A DNA stretch of 7,039 nt, taken from Gammaproteobacteria bacterium. GTDB lineage: Bacteria > Pseudomonadota > Gammaproteobacteria > Steroidobacterales > Steroidobacteraceae. Made by a program: the position numbers and the translations under genes. Below, piece by piece: positions 1 through 6,208 of the stretch. The stretch covers positions 1-7,039 of the forward strand of contig DAIDKA010000280.1 in assembly GCA_027451085.1 (NCBI GenBank), in the 5' to 3' direction. The notes under the pieces are model-generated. The model worked only from the letters and a program-made list of their open reading frames with translations, had not been told where the DNA came from and searched no databases. Position 1 is the first letter of the stretch. Every line of letters starts with the position of its first letter.

Positions 1-302
1 CGGCGCGCGGCCGCACCATCGCGGTCTGCGGCATCCTGATGGACAAGGATGCGGCGGCGGTGAGGCGCGAGATGGCAGGCGCCGCCGACCTGTGGATCGC
101 CTGTACCCTGCCAGGCACGCGCGGCTGCACGGCCTGTGAACTGGCGCGGCGCCTGGAAGCTTCGATCCGTGTCGATGAACAGGCTGAATCGGTGGCGGCG
201 GGCTGCGGGCGCGCACGGGCGCTGGCCCGGCCGGGCGATCGGGTGCTGGTGTTCGGTTCATTCACCACGGTGACTGCAGCCATGGAATGGCTGCGGCTTT
301 GA
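1..302 (+). CDS. folC: Folylpolyglutamate synthase / dihydrofolate synthase, C-terminal part
   Basis: This is the 3' end of a gene that begins before the window; the first complete codon is at position 3 and the stop is TGA at 300-302. About 99 residues are visible. FolC is the cytosolic ATP-dependent ligase that adds glutamate to dihydropteroate and folates. The visible part is the C-terminal domain of the Mur-ligase-like fold. Near its start is AVCGILMDKD, matching the family pattern VxGxLxDKD. A LPGTRG stretch follows, and the protein ends with VFGSFTTVTAAMEWL, which fits the family's terminal V-x-GSF-x-TV signature. An internal ATG at 39 is not the start, because the homologous sequence continues upstream of it. 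The following dedD, cvpA and purF genes are its usual gammaproteobacterial neighbours, which supports the call. The N-terminal ATP-binding domain is outside the window and cannot be assessed. Confidence 0.9.
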   Translation, partial: ARGRTIAVCGILMDKDAAAVRREMAGAADLWIACTLPGTRGCTACELARRLEASIRVDEQAESVAAGCGRARALARPGDRVLVFGSFTTVTAAMEWLRL

Positions 303-328
303 GCCTGGCAAAAACCACGCTTTCTGCC

Positions 329-333
329 AAGGA
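329..333 (+). promoter_or_regulatory. Ribosome binding site of dedD (supports a TTG start)
   Basis: AAGGA lies six bases upstream of the TTG at 340. No in-frame ATG or GTG lies between this site and the start of the conserved N-terminal sequence, so the site decides in favour of the TTG start. Confidence 0.7.
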
Positions 334-339
334 CCTAGA

Positions 340-1035
340 TTGGAACAGCGGGCCAAAGAAAGACTGACCGGCGGCATCATACTGGTGGCACTTCTGGTGC
401 TGCTGGTGCCCGAGTTGCTGTCCGACCCCTCCGCGCCTCCGCCGCCGAACCAGCCGCCTGATCAGGCGCCCCTGCGTTCCTACACCGTGAACCTCGATGA
501 CGGGTCGCAGCGCGGCAGCGCTCCCGTGGCGGCTTCAACCCAGTCCATCGAACCTGCGCCAAGTCCTGCGCAGGCGGGTGTCACCAGTGCGCCTGCAGAA
601 GCGCAGCCCGAGCGGGCGCCCGCTGAGCCGGTGCCGCCGTCCGCCGTGGTCGACAGTGAGCCTGAGCCACCACCACCGGTGCCGCAATCCACAGCGGTGA
701 CCCGCACTCACCGGCAGCAGCCTGCGGTACACCACCAGCCGGCTGCAGCACACCTGCAGCCGGCTGCAGCCGGGGAGACCCGCTCCGGGCTGTGGACCGT
801 GCAGCTGGGTGTCTTCAGCAGCCACGCCAATGCCCAGCGCCTGGCGGCGACTCTTGAACATAAGGGGTTTGCCGTCAAAGTGGCCGAAATCGGCCCGGAA
901 GGGCATAGACGCTATCGCGTTCGCGCCGGATCGGCGCATGATCGTGCTGGCGCGCGGCGGCTGCTGGCGCGCCTGAAGGCCGCCGGTGAACGCGGCGGCG
1001 ACATTGTTCCGCCATACACCCGTACGAATCCGTAG
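340..1035 (+). CDS. dedD: SPOR-domain cell-division protein, DedD-like
   Basis: A 231-residue, single-pass inner-membrane protein with a periplasmic SPOR domain. Such domains bind glycan strands stripped of stem peptides at the division septum; DedD helps constriction in E. coli. The N-terminus MEQRAKERLTGG resembles the DedD start (MDxRxKERLxG). It is followed by one membrane segment at about residues 11-27. A long Pro/Ala-rich linker spans about 30-147 and is probably disordered and periplasmic. The SPOR domain covers about 150-225 and opens with WTVQLGVFSSHANAQRL, matching the family's (V/I)QxGxFxxxxNAxxL pattern. The start is TTG, chosen because of AAGGA six bases before it and because the N-terminal match begins there. 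The gene sits 37 bases after folC and 15 before cvpA, the classic order. The linker carries a short tandem and inverted repeat (736-770). What is seen is the domain layout; the septal role is taken from the family. Confidence 0.88.
   Translation: MEQRAKERLTGGIILVALLVLLVPELLSDPSAPPPPNQPPDQAPLRSYTVNLDDGSQRGSAPVAASTQSIEPAPSPAQAGVTSAPAEAQPERAPAEPVPPSAVVDSEPEPPPPVPQSTAVTRTHRQQPAVHHQPAAAHLQPAAAGETRSGLWTVQLGVFSSHANAQRLAATLEHKGFAVKVAEIGPEGHRRYRVRAGSAHDRAGARRLLARLKAAGERGGDIVPPYTRTNP
736..770 (+). repeat. Perfect 13-bp inverted repeat and 21-base direct repeat inside dedD
   Basis: CAGCCGGCTGCAG at 736-748 is the exact reverse complement of 754-766, with a 5-base loop (CACAC). The 14-mer CAGCCGGCTGCAGC also occurs twice in direct orientation, at 736-749 and 757-770, offset by 21 bases. 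This gives two related heptapeptides, HQPAAAH and LQPAAAG, in the linker of the SPOR protein. A local 21-base duplication of a partly palindromic unit explains both arrangements. It is too far inside the coding region, and has no T-run after it, to be read as an intrinsic terminator. Confidence 0.85.
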
Positions 1036-1050
1036 AATCCGCCCCCCACC

Positions 1051-1578
1051 ATGTCGCATACCCAGTTCCACCTGATCCTTGCCGATTACGTCATCATCGC
1101 CACGGTGGCGATTTCCGCGATCATGGGCCTCATGCGCGGTCTGTTGCGTGAGCTCGTGGCGGTGGCCGCCTGGGTGCTGGCCGTGCTGCTGGCCTGGCAT
1201 TGCTCCTACCTGCTGGAGCCCCACCTGGGCGGGCTGATGTCGAGCGGCGAGGCGCGCCCCTGGGCGGCCCGCGCCTTGATTTTCCTGGGCGTGCTGCTGC
1301 TGGGCAGCGCGGTGGGAGCCATCCTGGGGCAGTTCGTGCGGCTGTCGCTCCTGTCGAGCGTGGACCGCTTCCTGGGCCTGCTGTTCGGCCTGTTGCGGGG
1401 CGTGGTGGTGGTGGGCGTGGCCGTGATCATCTGCCAGGTGCTGCGCCTTGAAGATGAGGACTGGTGGCGCCATTCAGTGCTGATGCCCTGGGGCGAGGAT
1501 ACGGCGGCCGTGCTGCGCAGTCTCGGCGGCAGCAAGGCCAGGTACCGGCATGCCGAACTGGTGCGCGATGGGTCGTGA
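1051..1578 (+). CDS. cvpA: CvpA family inner-membrane protein
   Basis: A 175-residue membrane protein of the CvpA family, named for a requirement in colicin V production in E. coli; its biochemical function is not settled. Four hydrophobic segments can be seen, at about residues 10-28, 35-54, 73-95 and 107-131. The family signatures are present: DYVIIATVAISAIMGLMRGLL near the start (pattern D-x-x-(I/V)-x…G-x-x-RG-x-x-(K/R)E), ELVAVAAWVLAVLLAW, then VDRFLGLLFGLLRG. The polar C-terminal tail of about 40 residues is presumably cytosolic. It follows dedD by 15 bases and precedes purF by 31, the order known from E. coli. No Shine-Dalgarno-like sequence is visible in the C-rich gap upstream, so translation may depend on coupling to dedD. 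I see no PurR-type box upstream. Confidence 0.92.
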   Translation: MSHTQFHLILADYVIIATVAISAIMGLMRGLLRELVAVAAWVLAVLLAWHCSYLLEPHLGGLMSSGEARPWAARALIFLGVLLLGSAVGAILGQFVRLSLLSSVDRFLGLLFGLLRGVVVVGVAVIICQVLRLEDEDWWRHSVLMPWGEDTAAVLRSLGGSKARYRHAELVRDGS

Positions 1579-1595
1579 CCGGCCCGGCAAAAAGT

Positions 1596-1600
1596 AGGAG
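1596..1600 (+). promoter_or_regulatory. Ribosome binding site of purF
   Basis: AGGAG lies nine bases before the ATG at 1610. This is the clearest Shine-Dalgarno sequence in the window. It supports the start that places cysteine at position 2, as this enzyme needs. Confidence 0.8.
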
Positions 1601-1609
1601 CGTCTATCT

Positions 1610-3124
1610 ATGTGCGGAATAGTCGGCATGGTCGGGACGACCCCGGTGAATCAGCGCCTGTACGATGCGCTCACGGTGCTGCAGCACCGCGGCCAGGACG
1701 CGGCCGGCATCGCCACCACCGATGGCGAGGAGCTGTGCGTGCGCAAGGGCAGCGGCCTGGTGCGCGATGTGTTCGACCAGCAGGACATGGAAGATCTGCG
1801 CGGGGTCATCGGCGTCGGCCACGTGCGCTATCCCACCGCGGGCAATGAAGGCGCCGCCGAGGCCCAGCCGTTCTATGTGAACGCGCCCTACGGCATCTGC
1901 CTGGCCCACAACGGCAACCTCACCAATGCCCGCGAACTCGCCGAGGTCATCACGCGCGAGGACCGCCGGCACCTGAACACGAGCTCCGATTCGGAAGTGC
2001 TGCTGAACGTGTTCGCCTCGGAGCTGCAGCGCATCGGCATGCCGCGGGCGGCCTCGCAGGACATCTTCACGGCGCTGCACGGGGTGTACCGCCGCTGCCG
2101 CGGCGGTTTCGCCGTCGTCGCCATGGTCATCGGCCACGGCATCGTCGGCTTCCGCGATCCCAACGGCATCCGACCGCTGGTGCTGGGCCGGCGCGAGAGC
2201 GCCAAGGGCCCGGAGTGGATGCTTGCCTCCGAGAGCGTTGCACTCGACATGCTGGCCTTCCAGTTCGTGCGCGACATCGCGCCGGGCGAGGCGGTGTTCA
2301 TCGACGAGCAGGGCCGCCTGCATTCCCAGCAGTGCGCCGACGCCGTGAACCATACGCCGTGCATCTTCGAGTATGTCTACTTCGCGCGTCCGGACTCGGT
2401 CATGGACAACATCTCCGTGTACCGTGCCCGCATGCGCATGGGCGACCGGCTGGCCGAGAAGATCCTCAGCGCCCGCCCGGACCACGACATCGAGGTCATC
2501 ATCCCGATCCCTGACACCAGCCGAACGGCCGCCCTGCAGCTGGCGCAGCGCCTGGGCGTGAAGTACCGCGAGGGCTTCACCAAGAACCGCTACATCGGCC
2601 GCACGTTCATCATGCCGGGGCAGGAGCAACGGGAAAAATCCGTGCGCCGCAAGCTGAACGCCGTGGAGATGGAGTTCCGCAACAAGGTCGTGCTGCTGGT
2701 GGATGACTCCATCGTGCGCGGCACGACTTCCGCGCAGATCATCGAGCTTGCGCGCGAGGCCGGCGCCCGCAAGGTGTACTTTGCCTCCGCCGCTCCGCCG
2801 GTGCGCTATCCCAACGTGTACGGCATCGACATGCCGGCCGCCAGCGAGCTGGTGGCCAGCGGCCGCACCGACCGGGAGATCGAGAACTTCATCGGCGCCG
2901 ACTGGCTGATCTACCAGGCACTCGACGACCTGGTCGCCGCCTGCCGGCACGAGGATGCGAAGATCAAGGAGTTCGACACCTCCTGCTTCTCCGGTTCCTA
3001 CATCACCGGGGACGTCACACCACAGTACCTGCAGCGGTTGCAGGACGAGCGCTCCGACGCCGCCAAGGCCAGCCGCCGAGGTGAGGAAAGGCGTGGCGCG
3101 CTGCGTGTCGTGCGCAACTCGTGA
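1610..3124 (+). CDS. purF: Amidophosphoribosyltransferase (glutamine PRPP amidotransferase)
   Basis: A 504-residue cytosolic enzyme, the same size as E. coli PurF, that makes 5-phosphoribosylamine from PRPP and glutamine, the committed step of purine synthesis. Residues 1-230 form the class II (Ntn) glutaminase domain. Cys2 follows the initiator Met directly and is the expected N-terminal nucleophile. Glutamine-site motifs are R73-Y74 in HVRYPTAG, HNGN at 100-103 and SSDSE around 127. The phosphoribosyltransferase domain holds PIPDTSRTAALQLA, the EGFTKNRYIGRTF segment and the PRPP loop VLLVDDSIVRGTTS at about 361-374. There is no propeptide, and the C-terminus (SCFSGSYITGDVTPQYL) resembles the E. 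coli enzyme rather than the Bacillus Fe-S type. The start is set by AGGAG nine bases upstream. The glycerate kinase start codon lies only nine bases after the stop, which suggests co-transcription. Confidence 0.98.
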   Translation: MCGIVGMVGTTPVNQRLYDALTVLQHRGQDAAGIATTDGEELCVRKGSGLVRDVFDQQDMEDLRGVIGVGHVRYPTAGNEGAAEAQPFYVNAPYGICLAHNGNLTNARELAEVITREDRRHLNTSSDSEVLLNVFASELQRIGMPRAASQDIFTALHGVYRRCRGGFAVVAMVIGHGIVGFRDPNGIRPLVLGRRESAKGPEWMLASESVALDMLAFQFVRDIAPGEAVFIDEQGRLHSQQCADAVNHTPCIFEYVYFARPDSVMDNISVYRARMRMGDRLAEKILSARPDHDIEVIIPIPDTSRTAALQLAQRLGVKYREGFTKNRYIGRTFIMPGQEQREKSVRRKLNAVEMEFRNKVVLLVDDSIVRGTTSAQIIELAREAGARKVYFASAAPPVRYPNVYGIDMPAASELVASGRTDREIENFIGADWLIYQALDDLVAACRHEDAKIKEFDTSCFSGSYITGDVTPQYLQRLQDERSDAAKASRRGEERRGALRVVRNS

Positions 3125-3133
3125 TTCCTGTCC

Positions 3134-4345
3134 GTGCAGCGATCGCCTGACCCGCGCCGGCAGCTGCTCGCCGCCGTGCTGCGTGCCGCCTTGGCGGCGG
3201 TGGACGGCAGGACTTGCACGGCCCGGGCCCTGCAGGCTGACCCGCTGCCCGCGGGTGTTCCCGTGCAGGTCGCGGCCATCGGCAAGGCCGCCTGTGGCAT
3301 GGCCGCGGGAGCCCATGAGGCACTGGCCGGTCGCATCCAGCGCACGCTGATCATCACCAAGGACGGGCATGCTGGTGCGCAGGCTGCCACCCTGCCGGGT
3401 GTTGAAGTGCTCGAAAGCAGCCATCCCATGCCTGATGCCCGTGCGCTTGCGGCCGGGCTGCGACTGCTGGATTTCGTCGACCAGATGCCCGCAGACGTGC
3501 TGCCGCTGTTCCTGGTCTCGGGCGGCGCTTCGGCGCTGGTGGAGGTGCTGCGCCCCGGCGCCACGCTGGCGGATCTCACGGCGCTCAATGCCGCGGGTCT
3601 TGCCAGTGGCGAGGACATCAATTCTCTGAACCGCCGCCGTGGTGAACTGTCGCTGATCAAGGGTGGTCGGCTGGCACAGCGCCTTCGCGGCCGCTGCGCG
3701 CGGGCGCTGTTCGTTTCGGACGTACCGGGTGATGACCCCGCGGTCATCGGCAGCGGTCTCATGGCGAGGGCCCTGGCCGGACCCGATGCGGTCAGTCGCA
3801 GGGTGGTGGCTCGAATCGAGGACGCCATGCAAGCGGCCGCAGCTGCCGCGCCGGGGTTGAGCGTGAACCTTGCGACGGAACGCTTCGAGGGTGAGGCCGC
3901 GCGCCTGGCGGTGCGGTTTTCGCACGAGCTGGCGCTGTCGTCCGCGCAACTGCATGTGTGGGGCGGAGAGTCGGTGGTCACGCTGCCTGCCAGTCCTGGC
4001 CGCGGTGGCCGCAACCAGCACCTGGCGCTGGCGGCCGCACGTCTGCTCGCAGGCTCCGAGGACCTGTTGCTGCTGGCCGCCGGCACCGATGGCACCGACG
4101 GACCCACGCCGGACGCGGGTGCGCTGGTGGACAGTGATACCTGTGGCCGGGTGTCACTCACCGGCCTCGATGTCGAGGACTGCCTGCGGCGCGCCGACTC
4201 GCACCCGGCGCTCGAAGCAGCCGGCGACCTGCTGCACACCGGCCCCACCGGCACCAATGTCGGCGACCTGGTGGTGGGGTTGAAACTGTCCCGCGCCGCG
4301 GCGCAGGAATGGTGGGCGCGGCACGGCGGAGCCCCGTTGCGGTAA
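3134..4345 (+). CDS. Glycerate 2-kinase, class II (DUF4147 / MOFRL family)
   Basis: A 403-residue cytosolic kinase of the GckA/TtuD family. It phosphorylates D-glycerate with ATP to 2-phosphoglycerate, linking glyoxylate, serine or tartronate routes to glycolysis. Older annotations call such proteins hydroxypyruvate reductase. The N-terminal DUF4147 domain (about 10-230) shows AIGKAA, the HPMPD region, SGGASAL at 129-135, EDINSLNRRRGELSLIKGGRLA ending near 180, and SDVPGDDPAVIGSG from 195. The C-terminal MOFRL domain shows WGGES at 276-280, GRGGRNQHLAL from 289, GTDGTDGPTPDAGALVD from 317, and GPTGTNVGDL from 370. The length is near the family norm. The GTG start lies nine bases after purF and gives a family-like N-terminus, but no strong ribosome site is visible and the start is the least certain part. 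It shares the reading frame of purF. In other gammaproteobacteria purF is often followed by different genes, so this neighbour is less usual. Confidence 0.92.
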   Translation: MQRSPDPRRQLLAAVLRAALAAVDGRTCTARALQADPLPAGVPVQVAAIGKAACGMAAGAHEALAGRIQRTLIITKDGHAGAQAATLPGVEVLESSHPMPDARALAAGLRLLDFVDQMPADVLPLFLVSGGASALVEVLRPGATLADLTALNAAGLASGEDINSLNRRRGELSLIKGGRLAQRLRGRCARALFVSDVPGDDPAVIGSGLMARALAGPDAVSRRVVARIEDAMQAAAAAAPGLSVNLATERFEGEAARLAVRFSHELALSSAQLHVWGGESVVTLPASPGRGGRNQHLALAAARLLAGSEDLLLLAAGTDGTDGPTPDAGALVDSDTCGRVSLTGLDVEDCLRRADSHPALEAAGDLLHTGPTGTNVGDLVVGLKLSRAAAQEWWARHGGAPLR

Positions 4346-4354
4346 TCTCAGCGC

Positions 4355-5530
4355 ATGCGTCTGATGCTGATGGACAACGATGCCGTTGCGCGCGCGCATA
4401 CGCGCGCACAGCTCACGGCTCATTGGCCGTGGACGCAGTGGCTGGAATATGCACCTGCAACGCGTGGCCCGTTGCCGGTCGAGGCGCTGGCCCAGGGCTT
4501 CGATGCGGTGCTGATCGGCAGGGACAACGCCGCCGCCGGGGCCGCGCAGCTGCGGCCGCTGTCCACGCGCGCCGGTTTTGCACCCGTGGTGGACCTGGCG
4601 CGAGTGCCGGAGACGGAACTGGTGGCAGCCGTCGAGGCGGCGGCACGCACCCAGGCGCAGGCGCGTGCCGCGCGGGCACGCAGTGGCGAGGAGGCCGCCG
4701 CGCGACGTTTCAGCGACGCGTACATCCCCGCCTACCGGCGGGTGCGTACCATTGCGACGAGCAAGTTTGCGGAGCTGCACCTGGCCGAAGCCGATTCCAG
4801 CGCTGAACTCGTCGCCATCAAGGTGGCGCGCGACGTGGTACACGATCCTGACCTCGATCCGGCCTTCCGGCGCCTGCTGCTCGAGCACGACCTGGCGCAG
4901 CGGGTCGACCCGCGCTTTGCCGTGCGTGTGGATGATCTCGGCGTCAGCGACGAACACGTCTACATGGTGATGGAGTACTTCGACGCGGGGGACTTGCGCC
5001 GGCGGATGAAGTCGCCGCTGAACATCGCGGCCTCATTGCGCATCGCGTTGGCGATTGCCCGTGCCCTGCAGGCCGTGCATGAGGCTGGCCTGCTGCACCG
5101 GGACCTCAAGCCCGGCAACGTGATGATGCGCCGGGACGGTGGCATTGCGCTGATCGATTTCGGCCTGGCGAAAGATGCCGCCCTGGCCGCGGACCTGACC
5201 GAGGTCGGGCAGATCCTGGGCACACCGCACTACATGAGTCCGGAACAGGGCCACGGCGAGCCCATGGACGGGCGCAGCGACCTGTACAGCCTCGGGGTGA
5301 TCCTGTTCGAGATGCTCACGGGCCGCAAACCCTTCATGGCCGAAAATCCGATGGCGATCATTTATATGCACCGCAAGCAACCCGTGCCGGAACTGCCCGG
5401 GGAGCTGCAGGGGCTGCAGCCGCTGCTGGGCCGTCTGCTGGCCAAGGTTCCGGCCGAGCGCTTCGCTTCGGCGGCCGAGGCAGTCCACGCCATCGAGCAG
5501 GAACTCACCGACCGGGAACTTGCCGCATGA
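4355..5530 (+). CDS. Eukaryotic-type Ser/Thr protein kinase with N-terminal pseudo-receiver domain
   Basis: A 391-residue protein with no membrane segment, so probably cytosolic. Residues 1-90 look like a reduced CheY-type receiver: LMLMDND (acidic pair D7/D9) and FDAVLIG as the third strand, but Gly55 stands where the phosphoacceptor Asp should be. No TA or KP motif is visible, and the domain is shorter than a full receiver. An Ala/Arg-rich helical linker (about 85-122) follows. The kinase domain runs from about 127 to 385. Its catalytic residues are K156 in VAIK, E177 (helix C), HRDLKPGN with D250 and N255, DFG at 268-270, GTPHYMSPEQ and DGRSDLYSLGVILFEMLTG. The nucleotide-binding loop is unusual: all three expected glycines are replaced (A134, S136, A139). 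Activity is likely but not certain. It starts nine bases after the glycerate kinase with no clear ribosome site, and overlaps miaE by four bases. Substrates cannot be told from the sequence. Confidence 0.93.
   Translation: MRLMLMDNDAVARAHTRAQLTAHWPWTQWLEYAPATRGPLPVEALAQGFDAVLIGRDNAAAGAAQLRPLSTRAGFAPVVDLARVPETELVAAVEAAARTQAQARAARARSGEEAAARRFSDAYIPAYRRVRTIATSKFAELHLAEADSSAELVAIKVARDVVHDPDLDPAFRRLLLEHDLAQRVDPRFAVRVDDLGVSDEHVYMVMEYFDAGDLRRRMKSPLNIAASLRIALAIARALQAVHEAGLLHRDLKPGNVMMRRDGGIALIDFGLAKDAALAADLTEVGQILGTPHYMSPEQGHGEPMDGRSDLYSLGVILFEMLTGRKPFMAENPMAIIYMHRKQPVPELPGELQGLQPLLGRLLAKVPAERFASAAEAVHAIEQELTDRELAA
4387..4410 (+). repeat. Alternating pyrimidine-purine tract with inverted repeat at the start of the kinase gene
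   Basis: Every one of the 24 bases alternates pyrimidine and purine, mostly CG steps, with a central CATA. TGCGCGCG at 4387-4394 is complementary to CGCGCGCA at 4401-4408, around a six-base loop. It lies in codons 11-19 of the Ser/Thr kinase gene (reading VARAHTRAQ). Such tracts can adopt left-handed DNA or, in RNA, a hairpin 32 bases after the start codon. Chance is also possible in DNA this GC-rich. Confidence 0.7.
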
Positions 5531-6132
5531 CTGGCGGACCGTCGGACATCCTGCTGGCACCCACGCCGCCGGCCTGGGTGGCAGCGGCACGGGAGCGCTG
5601 GCGCGAGCTGCTGGTCGATCATCTGGGCTGTGAGAAAAAAGCGGCCTCGACCGCCGTGGCGCTGATCTTCGCCTACCCCGAGGACACGCTGCTGACCGCG
5701 GCGCTGTCGCGGCTCGCCCGCGAGGAGCTGCGGCACTTCGAGCAGGTGCAGGCGCTGATGGCGCAACTGCAGGTCCCCCATGAACGCCAGCGCCCCGGCC
5801 GTTACGGCGGCGCGCTGCGCGCGGCAGCGGCGACGGATGAGCCTCGACGCAAGCTTGACCTGCTGCTGACCGGCGCGCTGATCGAGGCCCGCTCTGCAGA
5901 GCGCTTCGTACTGCTGGAGTCGCAGCTGCCCGCCCCGCTGGGGGCGTTCTACGGCGCCCTCGCGCATTCCGAAACGCGGCATTTCAAATTGTATCTGCGA
6001 CTGGCTGAAGAACGAGCCACGGCGGCCGGCCTGCGGTTCCGGGAACGACTGGAGGAGCTTGCGCGGGTGGAGGCGGACCTGGCCACCCGGCCCGACATGC
6101 AATTCCGGTTTCATTCAGGGCTTCCGGTGTAA
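5527..6132 (+). CDS. miaE: tRNA-(ms2io6A)-hydroxylase MiaE
   Basis: A 201-residue cytosolic diiron monooxygenase. It hydroxylates the isopentenyl group of ms2i6A at position 37 of tRNAs reading UNN codons, using O2, after MiaA and MiaB have acted. The ferritin-like four-helix ligand set is complete: E36 in CEKKAAS, E67 and H70 in REELRHFEQV, E120 in IEARSAERF, and E149 and H152 in SETRHFKLYL. These blocks and their spacing are diagnostic of MiaE, and the length is in the family range. The start ATG overlaps the stop of the kinase gene as ATGA, so the two are probably translationally coupled. A gap of 76 bases separates it from the response regulator, so it is probably the last gene of the upstream operon. 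Its presence implies at least periodic oxygen exposure. Confidence 0.95.
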   Translation: MTGGPSDILLAPTPPAWVAAARERWRELLVDHLGCEKKAASTAVALIFAYPEDTLLTAALSRLAREELRHFEQVQALMAQLQVPHERQRPGRYGGALRAAAATDEPRRKLDLLLTGALIEARSAERFVLLESQLPAPLGAFYGALAHSETRHFKLYLRLAEERATAAGLRFRERLEELARVEADLATRPDMQFRFHSGLPV

Positions 6133-6196
6133 ACCTGAAGCAGCGCAAGATCGTTACATCTGCCACTATCGCCCGCGCAGCGCCGGTACTCACGGC

Positions 6197-6201
6197 AGGG
6201 A
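6197..6201 (+). promoter_or_regulatory. Ribosome binding site of the response regulator
   Basis: AGGGA lies seven bases before the ATG at 6209. It supports this start over the longer open frame that runs back into miaE to about 6059, because the receiver homology begins only a few codons after 6209. Confidence 0.65.
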
Positions 6202-6208
6202 CTCCACG

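Noticed and set aside
39..302. Separate small 87-residue protein starting at ATG 39
   Set aside because: The frame is open to the window edge, and the residues just before the ATG continue the FolC pattern, so this is an internal methionine of folC.
736..766. Intrinsic terminator in dedD
   Set aside because: The hairpin is strong but is followed by GCCGGGGAG rather than a T-run, and the coding frame continues into the SPOR domain.
1036..1050. PurR box upstream of cvpA-purF, as in E. coli
   Set aside because: No sequence resembling the 16-base PUR palindrome (centred on AACGTT) is present in this gap or in the gap before purF at 1579-1609.
535..1473. 312-codon minus-strand open frame opposite dedD and cvpA
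   Set aside because: His/Gln/Arg-rich translation with no domain, opposite two genes supported by synteny and family motifs.
1604..4021. Very long open frame (805 codons) on the minus strand opposite purF and the glycerate kinase
   Set aside because: It lies opposite two strongly recognisable plus-strand genes, its protein is low-complexity and rich in His, Arg, Ala and Gly with no recognisable domain, and long antisense frames are expected in DNA with GC-biased third positions.
2998..4257. 419-codon minus-strand open frame opposite the glycerate kinase
   Set aside because: Its composition is Ser/Arg/Ala-rich with no motif, and it overlaps both purF and the glycerate kinase coding sequence. 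It is a shadow of the real frame.
6151..6158. OmpR-binding-like element (GTTACAT) upstream of the regulator
   Set aside because: A single short match without the tandem half-sites known for OmpR; it can occur by chance.
6059..6208. 50-codon N-terminal extension of the response regulator
   Set aside because: The extension overlaps the end of miaE, has no receiver homology, and the ATG at 6209 has a good ribosome binding site seven bases upstream.
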